This document shows positions 56,572 to 64,000 of a stretch of DNA of 64,000 bases, in pieces (the stretch's first letter is position 1; each line of letters begins with the position of its first letter). Both the position numbers and the translations under genes were made by a program. A model generated the notes under the pieces. That model was not told the origin of the DNA. It saw only the letters and a program-made list of their open reading frames with translations, and did no database searches. This stretch comes from Edaphocola aurantiacus (GTDB lineage Bacteria > Bacteroidota > Bacteroidia > Chitinophagales > Chitinophagaceae), in contig NZ_VOSI01000003.1 in NCBI RefSeq assembly GCF_019797745.1, forward strand, positions 496,001 through 560,000, read 5' to 3'.

Positions 56572-58524
56572 TTATGGCCTGGGGAAATAAATGTGAAATT
56601 CGGTACCATTTCCCGGCGAACTGCTGACCTCAATTTTGCCGCCATTGGCATCTACAAACGATTTTACGAGGGTGAGGCCAATGCCGAACCCTGTCTCATT
56701 TTTGGTGCCGAAAGAGTTTATTTGCTTGCCTGATGAATGAAACAATTTGGACAATTTCTCGGCAGACATCCCTACGCCTGTATCTTGAATAATGATAATT
56801 GTTGAATCCACATCAGATTGGTAGTCAATACTGATGGTGCCTTTATCAGGAGTGAATTTTATGGCATTATCTATAATGTTACGGATGATGACCTGGAACT
56901 GGTCAATGTCTGCAAATATTGCTGCAAATACAGTTGCCGTATGCTTTACGGCAAGTTGCTTTTCTACTATTTCATGTTCAAAAACACTCAGTATCTCTTC
57001 CGTTACTTCATAAGCATTGATCTCCGTTTTATAGGCTATTAATCCCCTGCTCTGACTATTCGCCCAGTTTAACAGCTGATCAATCATATTGCGGGTGGCC
57101 AGTGTATGATGATTCATTTTTTCCAGGATAGACTGGAAATCTTCCCTGGAAACATCCATATTCCTGATCACATTAAGGGTAAGGATGATGGAGGAAAGTG
57201 GTGATCGTAAATCATGACTGATCACGGAAAGAATCATATCCTTTGTCTCATTCAGTTCAGAAAGCTGGTCTTTCTGCCGTTTGATTTCTTCTTTTCTCAA
57301 AGCCAGTAAACGGCTCTTTTCGGTAAGCTCTTTGTTTAAAAAATCTTTTTGCCCAGAGGATCGGTAGATAATGGTGATGAGTATAATTAAAAGCGTAGTG
57401 ACGGCCAGGAAGCATATGATTACAACCCGTTGAAATTTGTTTTCCTGCGCTGATATCAGGTTTTTTTGCTGTAAAGTATAATTCTGTAAGCGCTGATGTT
57501 TTAAATTAAGTGCATTGATGCTGGACTGTTTTTTTTCATTGAACAGGCTATCCTGGTACTGGATATTTAAAAGTGTATATTGGTATGCTTTTTCGAAATT
57601 GCCCTGACCGGCATAGATTTTTCTTAATACAGCAAGGGCGCGGTTCGCATCCCATTTAGTGCCGTTTTTCTGTGCAAGCAACCATCCTTTCTCTGCGTAG
57701 TCAACTGCAGTAGTGTTATTGCCCAACTGCTCGTAGCATTCCGCAAGTCCGGTGTAGGCAAAGCTGTTCTCCCAATCATTCTGGTAAGCAGTATCCTTAA
57801 TCACCATGAAATAATAGCTAATAGCAGTCTGCGTTTTGCCCATTTTTAAATACATCTCCCCCAGCCTGTTGCGCACCATGAGTTCGATGTTCTTTTTCCC
57901 GGTTCTTTGTGCAATAAATGCAGCAGTCCGGTAAGCCTGTTCTGCCTCTCGGTACAAAGCCTGTTCGCTGAAGCAGAGACCGATATTAAAGTAATTAGCG
58001 GCTAATTTGGTAGAATCATTCAGACGCAGATTAATGTTCAGGGCCAGATTAAGTTCTTCACGTGCTTCACTTGTTTCGCCCTGTGCCAGGTGTATCAGAC
58101 CTAATAAATTACGCACTCTTCCAATGGTCACTTCATCTGCTATACCGGTATTGATATGCAGGCTGTTTAGGGCGCATTCCAGTGCCGTTTCATAATTCCC
58201 TTTTATATACTGTATCTTACCCGTACCGAATAAGCCGTCTGCCAGACCTTTCTTATAGGAAAGCGAATCGGACAAATAAATGGCACTGTCAATCAGTGTT
58301 TCAGCAGTAGTAAAATCCTGCTTATCTGAAAGTATCTGTGCCTGCTGATTTAAGCTGTCGATTTGTTTGATACCTGCCTGTTTGTGATTCAGCCATTTGA
58401 TATTCCTGTTCGTAGCCTTCGAGACAATTATATAGGTAATCAGCGCTATGATGGCGACCGCCAGTGTCCACTTAAGAAAGGTATTGATCCGCTTCAGGCC
58501 TATGTAATGATATTTTTTTTTCAT
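56572..58524 (-). CDS. TPR-containing sensor histidine kinase
   Basis: A 650-aa membrane kinase. An N-terminal helix (about 13-33) is followed by an extracytoplasmic region of tetratricopeptide repeats (about 50-340; for example AANYFNIGLCFSEQALYREAEQAYR), then a second helix (about 373-395) and a cytoplasmic coiled coil. HisKA has the phospho-acceptor His near 433 in SVISHDLRSPLSS. HATPase_c has IRNIIDNAIKFTP, DTGVGMS and GFGIGLTLVKSFVDANGG. This type is common in Bacteroidota. No response regulator gene lies beside it, so the target is unknown. It ends 280 bp before the arginine promoter. Confidence 0.92.
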   Translation of the reverse strand: MKKKYHYIGLKRINTFLKWTLAVAIIALITYIIVSKATNRNIKWLNHKQAGIKQIDSLNQQAQILSDKQDFTTAETLIDSAIYLSDSLSYKKGLADGLFGTGKIQYIKGNYETALECALNSLHINTGIADEVTIGRVRNLLGLIHLAQGETSEAREELNLALNINLRLNDSTKLAANYFNIGLCFSEQALYREAEQAYRTAAFIAQRTGKKNIELMVRNRLGEMYLKMGKTQTAISYYFMVIKDTAYQNDWENSFAYTGLAECYEQLGNNTTAVDYAEKGWLLAQKNGTKWDANRALAVLRKIYAGQGNFEKAYQYTLLNIQYQDSLFNEKKQSSINALNLKHQRLQNYTLQQKNLISAQENKFQRVVIICFLAVTTLLIILITIIYRSSGQKDFLNKELTEKSRLLALRKEEIKRQKDQLSELNETKDMILSVISHDLRSPLSSIILTLNVIRNMDVSREDFQSILEKMNHHTLATRNMIDQLLNWANSQSRGLIAYKTEINAYEVTEEILSVFEHEIVEKQLAVKHTATVFAAIFADIDQFQVIIRNIIDNAIKFTPDKGTISIDYQSDVDSTIIIIQDTGVGMSAEKLSKLFHSSGKQINSFGTKNETGFGIGLTLVKSFVDANGGKIEVSSSPGNGTEFHIYFPRP

Positions 58525-58683
58525 TGTTATTTAATCTGCTTCTGGTCACCACAAAACAAGTAGTCAGCTGGTGTCCGGAAGTAAAATACTAATTTTAAAA
58601 CAGTTTAAAAACTATTGACATTATTCACGCAGAAATATATGGATTGAGGCCTGTAATCATATCGGCTTATTCAAAATAAAAAA

Positions 58684-58705
58684 GCTCTTCCTGGAAAGGA
58701 AGAGC
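58684..58705 (-). terminator. Terminator of the sigma/anti-sigma/barrel operon
   Basis: A 9-bp perfect stem (58684-58692 with 58697-58705, GGAA loop). On the minus strand it is followed by TTTTTTATTTT. The rest of 58525-58683 upstream of the kinase gene shows no clear promoter. Confidence 0.88.
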
Positions 58706-58731
58706 CATATGTTATAGAAGGGTAATCAGTA

Positions 58732-59631
58732 TTAAATGCCTCCGAAACGGATGCCGAATGCAATTGGTTGGTGTGTGATAGATTCTGTTTTGTACAGGTT
58801 AGTCAGCTGGTAAGAACCAAAGAAACGAACTTCTCCCAGACCGATCTCTGCATTCAGGTTTACATTGTAATCGCTGAAGTTGAACTGGTCGTGATTTTTT
58901 ACTTTACCGCGCTCTCCGGAGATCTGTTTGGTCCAGCTGCTCAGGCGGTAGCCAAAGCTTGCCCCGAAGCCATAAGTAAGCCAGTTGCTTTTGTCAATGC
59001 GGTGATTGAAGTTCAGCATCAAAGGCACAGTCAGGTATTGTACAGACATTTTATTTTTGGTGAAGGCTACATCATCCATTTTGATTTTGTAATCCGGTTC
59101 ACTTTGCAGCGTAATATTTTTATTGAAACGGAAATTATAGATCTGCAAACCCACACCTGTATACAGGTTCATCTTAAAGTTTTTCTGACTTACAACTTTG
59201 TAGTTGAACATAACCGGGTAGATATTTACATTCCAGGAACGGCCGTTTTTGAGGCTGAAAATATCTCCGTTTACTTTATCAGCAGGAATGTTGGCAAAGT
59301 TGTTCATCAAAGCCGGGTCCGCTACATTGTATACGGTCTGATCGTTGAGCAGATTGAGGCCCAGATCAAGCATACCCCATTGCACCTGGAATCTTTTCTT
59401 TTTATATGCAGCTTCTTTCTTTTTGTCACTGACACGGATGCCGTTAGAGCCGATAGAGATATAGGTTGTACTCTTTTTAGAAGTATCCTGGTTATCCTTA
59501 TTTTCAATGACGTACATCTCTACATCACCGTCTTTCTCTTTGGTAACAACTGTTGTTTCTTTTGTTTGTGCCTGTGCGAATAATGGGCTCAGCAAGGCGC
59601 CGCTTAATGCAATGAATATGGACTTTTTCAT
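58732..59631 (-). CDS. PorT-like outer-membrane beta-barrel protein
   Basis: A 299-aa exported protein. A signal peptide (to about residue 21, ...LFAQAQ) is followed by a charged linker (VVTKEKDGDVEMYVIENKDNQ) and a barrel domain from about 85, with strand pairs such as PVMFNYKVVSQKNFKMNLYTGVGLQIYNF and SVQYLTVPLMLNF, typical of the PorT/outer-membrane beta-barrel family. C-terminal IAFGIRFGGI closes the barrel. It is the last gene of an operon with an ECF sigma factor and an anti-sigma-like protein, so it may be a sensor part or a target of that system. Confidence 0.82.
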   Translation of the reverse strand: MKKSIFIALSGALLSPLFAQAQTKETTVVTKEKDGDVEMYVIENKDNQDTSKKSTTYISIGSNGIRVSDKKKEAAYKKKRFQVQWGMLDLGLNLLNDQTVYNVADPALMNNFANIPADKVNGDIFSLKNGRSWNVNIYPVMFNYKVVSQKNFKMNLYTGVGLQIYNFRFNKNITLQSEPDYKIKMDDVAFTKNKMSVQYLTVPLMLNFNHRIDKSNWLTYGFGASFGYRLSSWTKQISGERGKVKNHDQFNFSDYNVNLNAEIGLGEVRFFGSYQLTNLYKTESITHQPIAFGIRFGGI

Positions 59632-59637
59632 GTTTAA

Positions 59638-60450
59638 TTATTTTAGGGTTATGGTATATGATTTGTGGATAAAGTTTCCTAATGATATCTCAACGGTGGT
59701 GCTTTTTTCTTCATTCAGCAACCAGTTTCCGGCATTGATCACATCGCCCAGCAGGCCTTTGGGAGCATGATCATCCTTGGCTATTTTAGCCAGTGCAAGA
59801 GTCATATCTTCCATTGCGGTAGTATTGTTTTCAGCGATAGGGCGTATAGGGCTGGTCTGTACTGTTGCAAGAGAAATATCTGTCGATTGGTTGGCAAGGA
59901 GGCGAACGGTCCTTTGTACTTCAGGAGCCGTCTCCTCTGGTCTGATCAATGCCAGTGTTCCGGGATCGGGATTGGCTTTGCGTACTATTTTTTCTGTTTT
60001 TCTTTTTACAGGTGTATTGGTATTATTTTTTGATTTATTGTTGCCGGTGGGCTCCTGTGCAGGAGGCAATGCCGTATTCAGGTTCTGTGGCAGCTGCGAT
60101 TTAACAAGGCTGTTGTCTTTGTACACTTGTTCCTGTTGTGCGCCGAACCACAGGGCAGATATGATGGCTATAGGTGCCAGTGCTGCCGCTGCATAATATG
60201 GCCATCTGCTGCTGCGTTTTGGTGCAGGTACAAAGGCTATTGTTTCCGGTTTTTTCAGCTCATCCTTAAACGTACACACTATATCCTGCTCATCTTCCAG
60301 CTTTAAGGAAAGATATGTGTCATACAGTTCCTGGTACTCAGGGCTGCCCGCGATAATATCGCGTACGTTCTGCTCCTGAGCCGGATCAAGCTCTCCGTCT
60401 ACCAGCAGTAAGATCTGCTCTTCGATGTATTGATTGTCCGTATGTTTCAT
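59638..60450 (-). CDS. Anti-sigma-factor-like membrane protein
   Basis: A 270-aa protein with a cytoplasmic N-terminal domain of about 60 residues (EEQILLLVDGELDPAQEQNVRDIIAGSPEYQELY) resembling anti-sigma factor helices but without the zinc-binding His-Cys motif. One membrane helix (about 85-105, YYAAAALAPIAIISALWFG) is followed by a periplasmic part with a Pro/Asn/Lys-rich linker (PAQEPTGNNKSKNNTNTP). Its start overlaps the sigma gene stop by one base, and the barrel gene starts 6 bp after its own stop. Position and topology, more than sequence, make it the likely regulator of the sigma factor. Confidence 0.75.
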   Translation of the reverse strand: MKHTDNQYIEEQILLLVDGELDPAQEQNVRDIIAGSPEYQELYDTYLSLKLEDEQDIVCTFKDELKKPETIAFVPAPKRSSRWPYYAAAALAPIAIISALWFGAQQEQVYKDNSLVKSQLPQNLNTALPPAQEPTGNNKSKNNTNTPVKRKTEKIVRKANPDPGTLALIRPEETAPEVQRTVRLLANQSTDISLATVQTSPIRPIAENNTTAMEDMTLALAKIAKDDHAPKGLLGDVINAGNWLLNEEKSTTVEISLGNFIHKSYTITLK

Positions 60451-60932
60451 TACAATATCTGTTTTTTACTGATGAGGTACTCTTTTAATGTTTTCCTTGC
60501 TCTGTGCAGGTATACTTTAACCTGTGCATGACTGAGCTCGGTTATCCTGCCTATTTCTTCATAACTATACCCTTCGTAATCTTTAAGCAGGATGAGTGTT
60601 TTGCTCTGTTTGTCGAGAATTTTTAATGCTTCTTGTAAATATCCTTTCCATTCACTATGTTGGTTTGGGTTAACGGTTGCGGTAATCTGTTCTTGGTGTA
60701 GTTCACTGTTTCTCGGCTTTCGGAAATGGTCCATACATCGTCGGTGTGCAATGGTGAACAGGTAACTTTTTACTTTTTCCGGCGGTACGTCTTCCCGGTT
60801 TATCCATAAGGTCTCGTAGCTCTGCTGCACAATATCTTTCGCTTCTTCCGGCTCCTGGACGGTTTTGAGTGCAAACCGGTAAAGCCGGTCTGCCCACTCT
60901 TCAACAGCAATATTGTATTCTTGTGCGGTCAT
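60450..60932 (-). CDS. ECF-type RNA polymerase sigma factor
   Basis: A 160-aa sigma-70 family protein with only regions 2 and 4. Region 2 has LYRFALKTVQEPEEAKDIVQQSYETLW (about 16-42) and YLFTIAHRRCMDHFRK (about 62-77). Region 4 has LLKDYEGYSYEEIGRITELSHAQVKVYLHRARKTLKEYL (about 117-155), the helix-turn-helix that reads -35 elements. It should direct polymerase to envelope-linked genes when released by the membrane protein coded next. First gene of the operon; no clear consensus promoter upstream. Confidence 0.92.
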   Translation of the reverse strand: MTAQEYNIAVEEWADRLYRFALKTVQEPEEAKDIVQQSYETLWINREDVPPEKVKSYLFTIAHRRCMDHFRKPRNSELHQEQITATVNPNQHSEWKGYLQEALKILDKQSKTLILLKDYEGYSYEEIGRITELSHAQVKVYLHRARKTLKEYLISKKQIL

Positions 60933-61033
60933 TTGATAGTTAATCGGATGTGGAGCAAAAAAGTTACAAAAGTTTTTAAATATTTTTTATTGTTATGCGA
61001 TTTCTGCTGCTTTTTTAGTCCACATATATAAAA

Positions 61034-61060
61034 GTGTGGCGCGCCGAAGGCGCGCCACAC
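61034..61060 (-). terminator. Terminator of the M13 peptidase gene
   Basis: A 12-bp GC-rich perfect stem (61034-61045 with 61049-61060, GAA loop) followed on the minus strand by TTTTATATAT. Confidence 0.88.
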
Positions 61061-61093
61061 AAGCATTTACGGATATATGCAACGAATATAATC

Positions 61094-63133
61094 TTACCAG
61101 ATTACAATACGGTTTGCTTCCGGTAAATATAATTTATTACCTTCTTTAGTGCCCCATGCATTATGGAACTCGATCAGGTGAGGCATAGGACCATTGATAC
61201 GGTCAGCAGCCGGACTATGCGGATCTGTCAGCACCTGCTGGCGCAGAGCAGCATCATTAATATTAGTGTGCCACACCTGAGCCCAGCCCAGGAAGAAGCG
61301 CTGCTGCCAGGTAAAACCATCAACCAGTGCCGGTTCTGGCTTACCTTTCATTGATTTTTGCAGGGCATGATAAGCAAGCGTTAAACCACCCAGATCGGCA
61401 ATGTTTTCACCGATAGTCAGTTTACCGTTTACATTCAAACCAGGCAATACTTCACGCTGGTCGAAGTAAGCAATATATTTATTAGCCAGCTCATCAAATT
61501 TCTGACGGTCTTCTTCAGTCCACCAGTTTTTCATGTTGCCTTCAGCATCATACTTAGAACCTTTATCATCAAATCCGTGGCTGAACTCATGGCCGATTAC
61601 GGCAATAATACCACCGTAGTTGATCGCATCATCTGCATCAGGATTAAAGAATGGCGGTTGCAGGATACCAGCCGGGAATACTACTTCATTGTTTAATGGG
61701 CTATAGTAAGCATTAACAGTTTGCGGAGACATACCCCACTCTTTCTTATCTACTTCTTTGCCGATTTTATTGATCGATTCTTTATGTCCCCATTTACGTG
61801 CAGAAATTACATTCTCCACCAGTGTATTAGGCTTGATATCGATAGTAGAATAGTCTTTCCACTGATCAGGATAACCGATCTTGTAGGTAAATGCAGCCAG
61901 CTTCTTACGTGCTTCTACCTTTGTTTCCGGACTCATCCAGCTCAGCTGATCAATGCGCTCACCAAAAACGGTGCGTACATTCTCGATCATCTCAGCAACT
62001 TTTTGTTTAGAGCTTTCCGGGAAATATTTAGCGGCAAACAATTTACCTAAAGGCATACCCATGATGCCATTGGTTGCAGTGGTCGCTCTTTCTTCCAGGG
62101 ATTTACGTTGTTTCACACCACGCATTACCGTGCTACCGAAACGGAAATCTTCATTCTGAAGGTCTTCTGATAAATAGCCTGCGAAAGAAGACAGTAACTG
62201 CCAGCGGCTGTATTGTTTCAGTGTTTCTACAGGTGTATTATTCAGCAACGCATTCAGGCTGCTCAGGTATTCTTTATTCTGAACGATTACTTCTTCAATT
62301 TTAAAACCCTGATGGCTCAGGTAACCATCCAAGTCAAAATCCTTAACCAGCGCCTTCATTTCTGCATAAGGCATCTTGTTATAGGTTTTTACAGGATCTC
62401 TCAACTCAACATTGGATAACTGTAATGCAGCCAGTGCCGTTTCAAATCTAAGGATGTTTTCTCCCGGATTTTTATCTTTCCAACCGGCCAGGGCAAACAT
62501 TTTGTTGATATGAACGGTGAATTCTTTACGGATAGCAACTGCGCTGGAATCATCGCGGGAGTAGAATCCTTTTTCACCCAGGCTCAGACCGCTTTGTCCT
62601 GCGTATATCGCATTCCATTTGCTGTTCTTTTTATCGGCGTATATACCGAAACCCAGTACACCATCAACACCGGCAAGATCCAGTGATCCTGTCAGTTTGG
62701 TCCATTCTTTTACCGTCTTTACAGCAGTGATCTGGTCTACATATTTCTGGATCGGTTTAATGCCCAGTTTATTTAAAGTAGCTACATCTGAATAGGCACG
62801 GTAAAAATCTGCGATCTGCTGTGCTTCAGTTCCCTTTTTAAGGTTAGGCTGTGCCAGTATTTCAGTGATAATGCCTTTGATGCGTACATCTTTATTTTCT
62901 TTATCCAGGATACCGAATGCACCCCAGCGACTTTCTGTGCTTGGAATCGGATTATTCTTCTTCCAGCCGCCGTTGGCAAACTGGTCGAAATCATCACAGG
63001 CATGTGCTGTACGATCCATATCGCTGATCGGATATGCCGGTACTTTTTCTTGTGCTTGAATTGGATTTTGCGCCATAAATAATGCAGTGGCTGAAAGTAA
63101 TAACCACTTTTTAGAATACAATTTTGAATACAT
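61094..63133 (-). CDS. M13 family metallopeptidase (neprilysin-like)
   Basis: A 679-aa exported zinc endopeptidase. A signal peptide ends near residue 27 (...PIQAQ). The N-terminal M13 domain has DDFDQFANGGWKKNNPIPS (about 47-65). The catalytic domain has NAYYSPLNNEVVFPAGILQPPFF (about 466-488), the zinc motif HEFSH (near 515), the third zinc ligand in GENIADLGGL and the C-terminal NAWGTKEG and IVIW. These match PepO/neprilysin enzymes that cleave short peptides; bacterial PepO copies often lie in the periplasm. Monocistronic with a clear terminator. Confidence 0.94.
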   Translation of the reverse strand: MYSKLYSKKWLLLSATALFMAQNPIQAQEKVPAYPISDMDRTAHACDDFDQFANGGWKKNNPIPSTESRWGAFGILDKENKDVRIKGIITEILAQPNLKKGTEAQQIADFYRAYSDVATLNKLGIKPIQKYVDQITAVKTVKEWTKLTGSLDLAGVDGVLGFGIYADKKNSKWNAIYAGQSGLSLGEKGFYSRDDSSAVAIRKEFTVHINKMFALAGWKDKNPGENILRFETALAALQLSNVELRDPVKTYNKMPYAEMKALVKDFDLDGYLSHQGFKIEEVIVQNKEYLSSLNALLNNTPVETLKQYSRWQLLSSFAGYLSEDLQNEDFRFGSTVMRGVKQRKSLEERATTATNGIMGMPLGKLFAAKYFPESSKQKVAEMIENVRTVFGERIDQLSWMSPETKVEARKKLAAFTYKIGYPDQWKDYSTIDIKPNTLVENVISARKWGHKESINKIGKEVDKKEWGMSPQTVNAYYSPLNNEVVFPAGILQPPFFNPDADDAINYGGIIAVIGHEFSHGFDDKGSKYDAEGNMKNWWTEEDRQKFDELANKYIAYFDQREVLPGLNVNGKLTIGENIADLGGLTLAYHALQKSMKGKPEPALVDGFTWQQRFFLGWAQVWHTNINDAALRQQVLTDPHSPAADRINGPMPHLIEFHNAWGTKEGNKLYLPEANRIVIW

Positions 63134-63151
63134 AACCTAATGTTTGGGTCT

Positions 63152-63159
63152 CAAAGATA
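63152..63159 (-). promoter_or_regulatory. Promoter -7 element of the M13 peptidase gene
   Basis: On the minus strand this reads TATCTTTG, matching TAnnTTTG, 18 nt before the ATG; a TTG at 63185-63183 gives a spacing of 23 nt. Confidence 0.5.
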
Positions 63160-63189
63160 AGCTATTCAGTGCTAAAAAAGAGCAAAAGA

Positions 63190-63225
63190 AAAAGGTGCAC
63201 CGGGATTAATTCCGGTACACCTTTT
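63190..63225 (-). terminator. Terminator after pnp
   Basis: A 15-bp stem with one mismatch (63190-63204 with 63211-63225, 6-nt loop) followed on the minus strand by TTCTTTTG. Confidence 0.8.
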
Positions 63226-63244
63226 ATATCATTTTCAGATCGGC

Positions 63245-64000
63245 TTACAGTGCCAGGTCCGCATCCGATGGATCGATTGCAGGGCTTTCATTGTTTGCCG
63301 GCTGTGTGTTTTGTGCTTCAGCTTGTTCACGTGGTTTTCTGTCACCGCGATCATTTCTTCTGTCGCCACCGCGATCACCGCGATCGTTACGATCTCTGCG
63401 ATCACGATCACCGTTTTCTCTGCGTGGTTTTCTTTCACCTTCCGGTTGCTCTACATAACCTTCTGGTTTAGGCATCAGTACTTTTCTGCTCAGTCGGAAT
63501 TTACCGGTTTTCTGGTCTACACCCAGCAGTTTTACTTTGATCACCTCGTTTTCATTCAGTACACCTTCCAGTGTTTCCAGGCGTTTCCAGCTTACTTCAG
63601 AGATATGCAGTAAACCTTGTTTGCCCGGCATGAATTCTACGAATGCACCATATGGCATGATAGATTTAACGGTAGATTCGTATACTTCACCAACCTCAGG
63701 AATCGCTACGATACCTTTGATCCAGTTCATTGCTGCATTCAGGCTCTCACCGTTGTTAGAGAATACTTTTACTACACCAGTTTCACCAACTTCTTCGATG
63801 TTGATTTCAGCACCGGTAGTACGTTGGATTTCCTGGATGATTTTACCACCTGGTCCGATTACCGCACCAATAAACTCACGATCAATGATCAGTTGTTCAA
63901 TACGTGGTGTTTGTGGTTTCAGTTCTGGTCTGTATTCCGGCATAGCCTCATACATCGCATCCAGGATATGTAAACGACCTTTATTAGCCTGTGCCAATGC
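63245..64000 (-). CDS. pnp: Polyribonucleotide nucleotidyltransferase (C-terminal part)
   Basis: The last 252 residues of PNPase; the gene runs off the right edge, so no start is present. This part holds the end of the second RNase PH domain's linker ([23 protein letters not shown]), the KH domain ([29 protein letters not shown]) and the S1 domain ([32 protein letters not shown]). An unusual tail rich in Arg, Asp and Gly follows ([20 protein letters not shown], over about 40 residues), then an acidic end. PNPase degrades RNA from the 3' end using phosphate. The RD/RG-rich tail is probably disordered and RNA-binding. Confidence 0.96.
   Translation of the reverse strand, partial: ALAQANKGRLHILDAMYEAMPEYRPELKPQTPRIEQLIIDREFIGAVIGPGGKIIQEIQRTTGAEINIEEVGETGVVKVFSNNGESLNAAMNWIKGIVAIPEVGEVYESTVKSIMPYGAFVEFMPGKQGLLHISEVSWKRLETLEGVLNENEVIKVKLLGVDQKTGKFRLSRKVLMPKPEGYVEQPEGERKPRRENGDRDRRDRNDRGDRGGDRRNDRGDRKPREQAEAQNTQPANNESPAIDPSDADLAL

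Noticed and set aside
56367-56627. 86-codon frame between the arginine promoter and the kinase gene
   Set aside because: It overlaps the 3' end of the histidine kinase gene on the other strand and has no promoter or recognisable domain.
58768-59583. Open frame of 271 codons opposite the PorT-like barrel gene
   Set aside because: Antisense shadow of a gene with a convincing signal peptide and operon context; its own product looks like nothing known.
1-64000. tRNA, rRNA, CRISPR, prophage, insertion sequence or secondary-metabolite cluster
   Set aside because: I looked for cloverleaf-like stretches, regular direct-repeat arrays, transposase or integrase proteins and phage structural genes, and saw none.

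Overview
The window is ordinary chromosomal DNA of a member of the Bacteroidota, most likely class Chitinophagia. Visible evidence: many upstream regions carry the Bacteroidota promoter signature (TAnnTTTG at -7, often TTG at -33); there is a type IX secretion sorting domain protein, an Oar-like TonB-dependent receptor, a DUF5686 protein, DUF5683, DUF1573, DUF1599 and DUF1015 proteins, and an arginine operon of the N-acylornithine carbamoyltransferase kind. No tRNA, rRNA, CRISPR array, prophage or insertion sequence was found. Species-level placement is not possible from the sequence alone.

Layout. 1-2.5 kb: end of a yraN-like gene, a GT4 glycosyltransferase, a small unknown protein and a HAD phosphatase. 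2.6-10.5 kb (+): GH3-type acyl-adenylating enzyme, a large TonB-dependent receptor, then UbiD-family decarboxylase, ArsC-like protein and an unknown protein. 10.5-22 kb (mostly -): ketoacyl-ACP synthase III, a PurF-type amidotransferase, a lipoprotein, PlsC acyltransferase, a small heme-protein-like membrane protein, and a run of envelope genes (DUF5686, PAP2 phosphatase, unknown, GT2, alpha/beta hydrolase). 22-31 kb: ychF, an 860-bp noncoding block of interspersed repeats, a T9SS cargo protein, an outer-membrane barrel, ruvX with two envelope genes, and a double-parvulin foldase. 31-43 kb: tex, a DoxX/DUF1599/DUF1015 cluster, a glutathione peroxidase/DUF5074/BamA-like cluster, a membrane protein and ispD. 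43-47.8 kb (+): CoA-transferase subunit B, a tiny lipoprotein, two tandem DUF1573 proteins, an MFS transporter and a DEAD-box helicase.

47.8-56.3 kb (-) is the most coherent unit: an eight-gene arginine biosynthesis operon (GNAT acyltransferase, argG, argC, argD, argF', argB, argE, argH), tightly packed with overlaps, starting from one good promoter and carrying a leader of about 225 nt. The leader holds two short ORFs; the one nearest the operon has three Arg codons in ten and is in frame with the first gene. The carbamoyltransferase has Val at the position that decides acetyl- versus succinyl-ornithine specificity, which favours an N-succinyl route. I found no clearly new system, but this leader and enzyme variant are the best candidates for follow-up.

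56.5-64 kb (-): a TPR sensor histidine kinase without a neighbouring response regulator, an ECF sigma/anti-sigma-like/beta-barrel operon, an M13 metallopeptidase and the 3' part of pnp. Gene ends are marked by strong hairpins, several with perfect stems of 20-25 bp between convergent genes.
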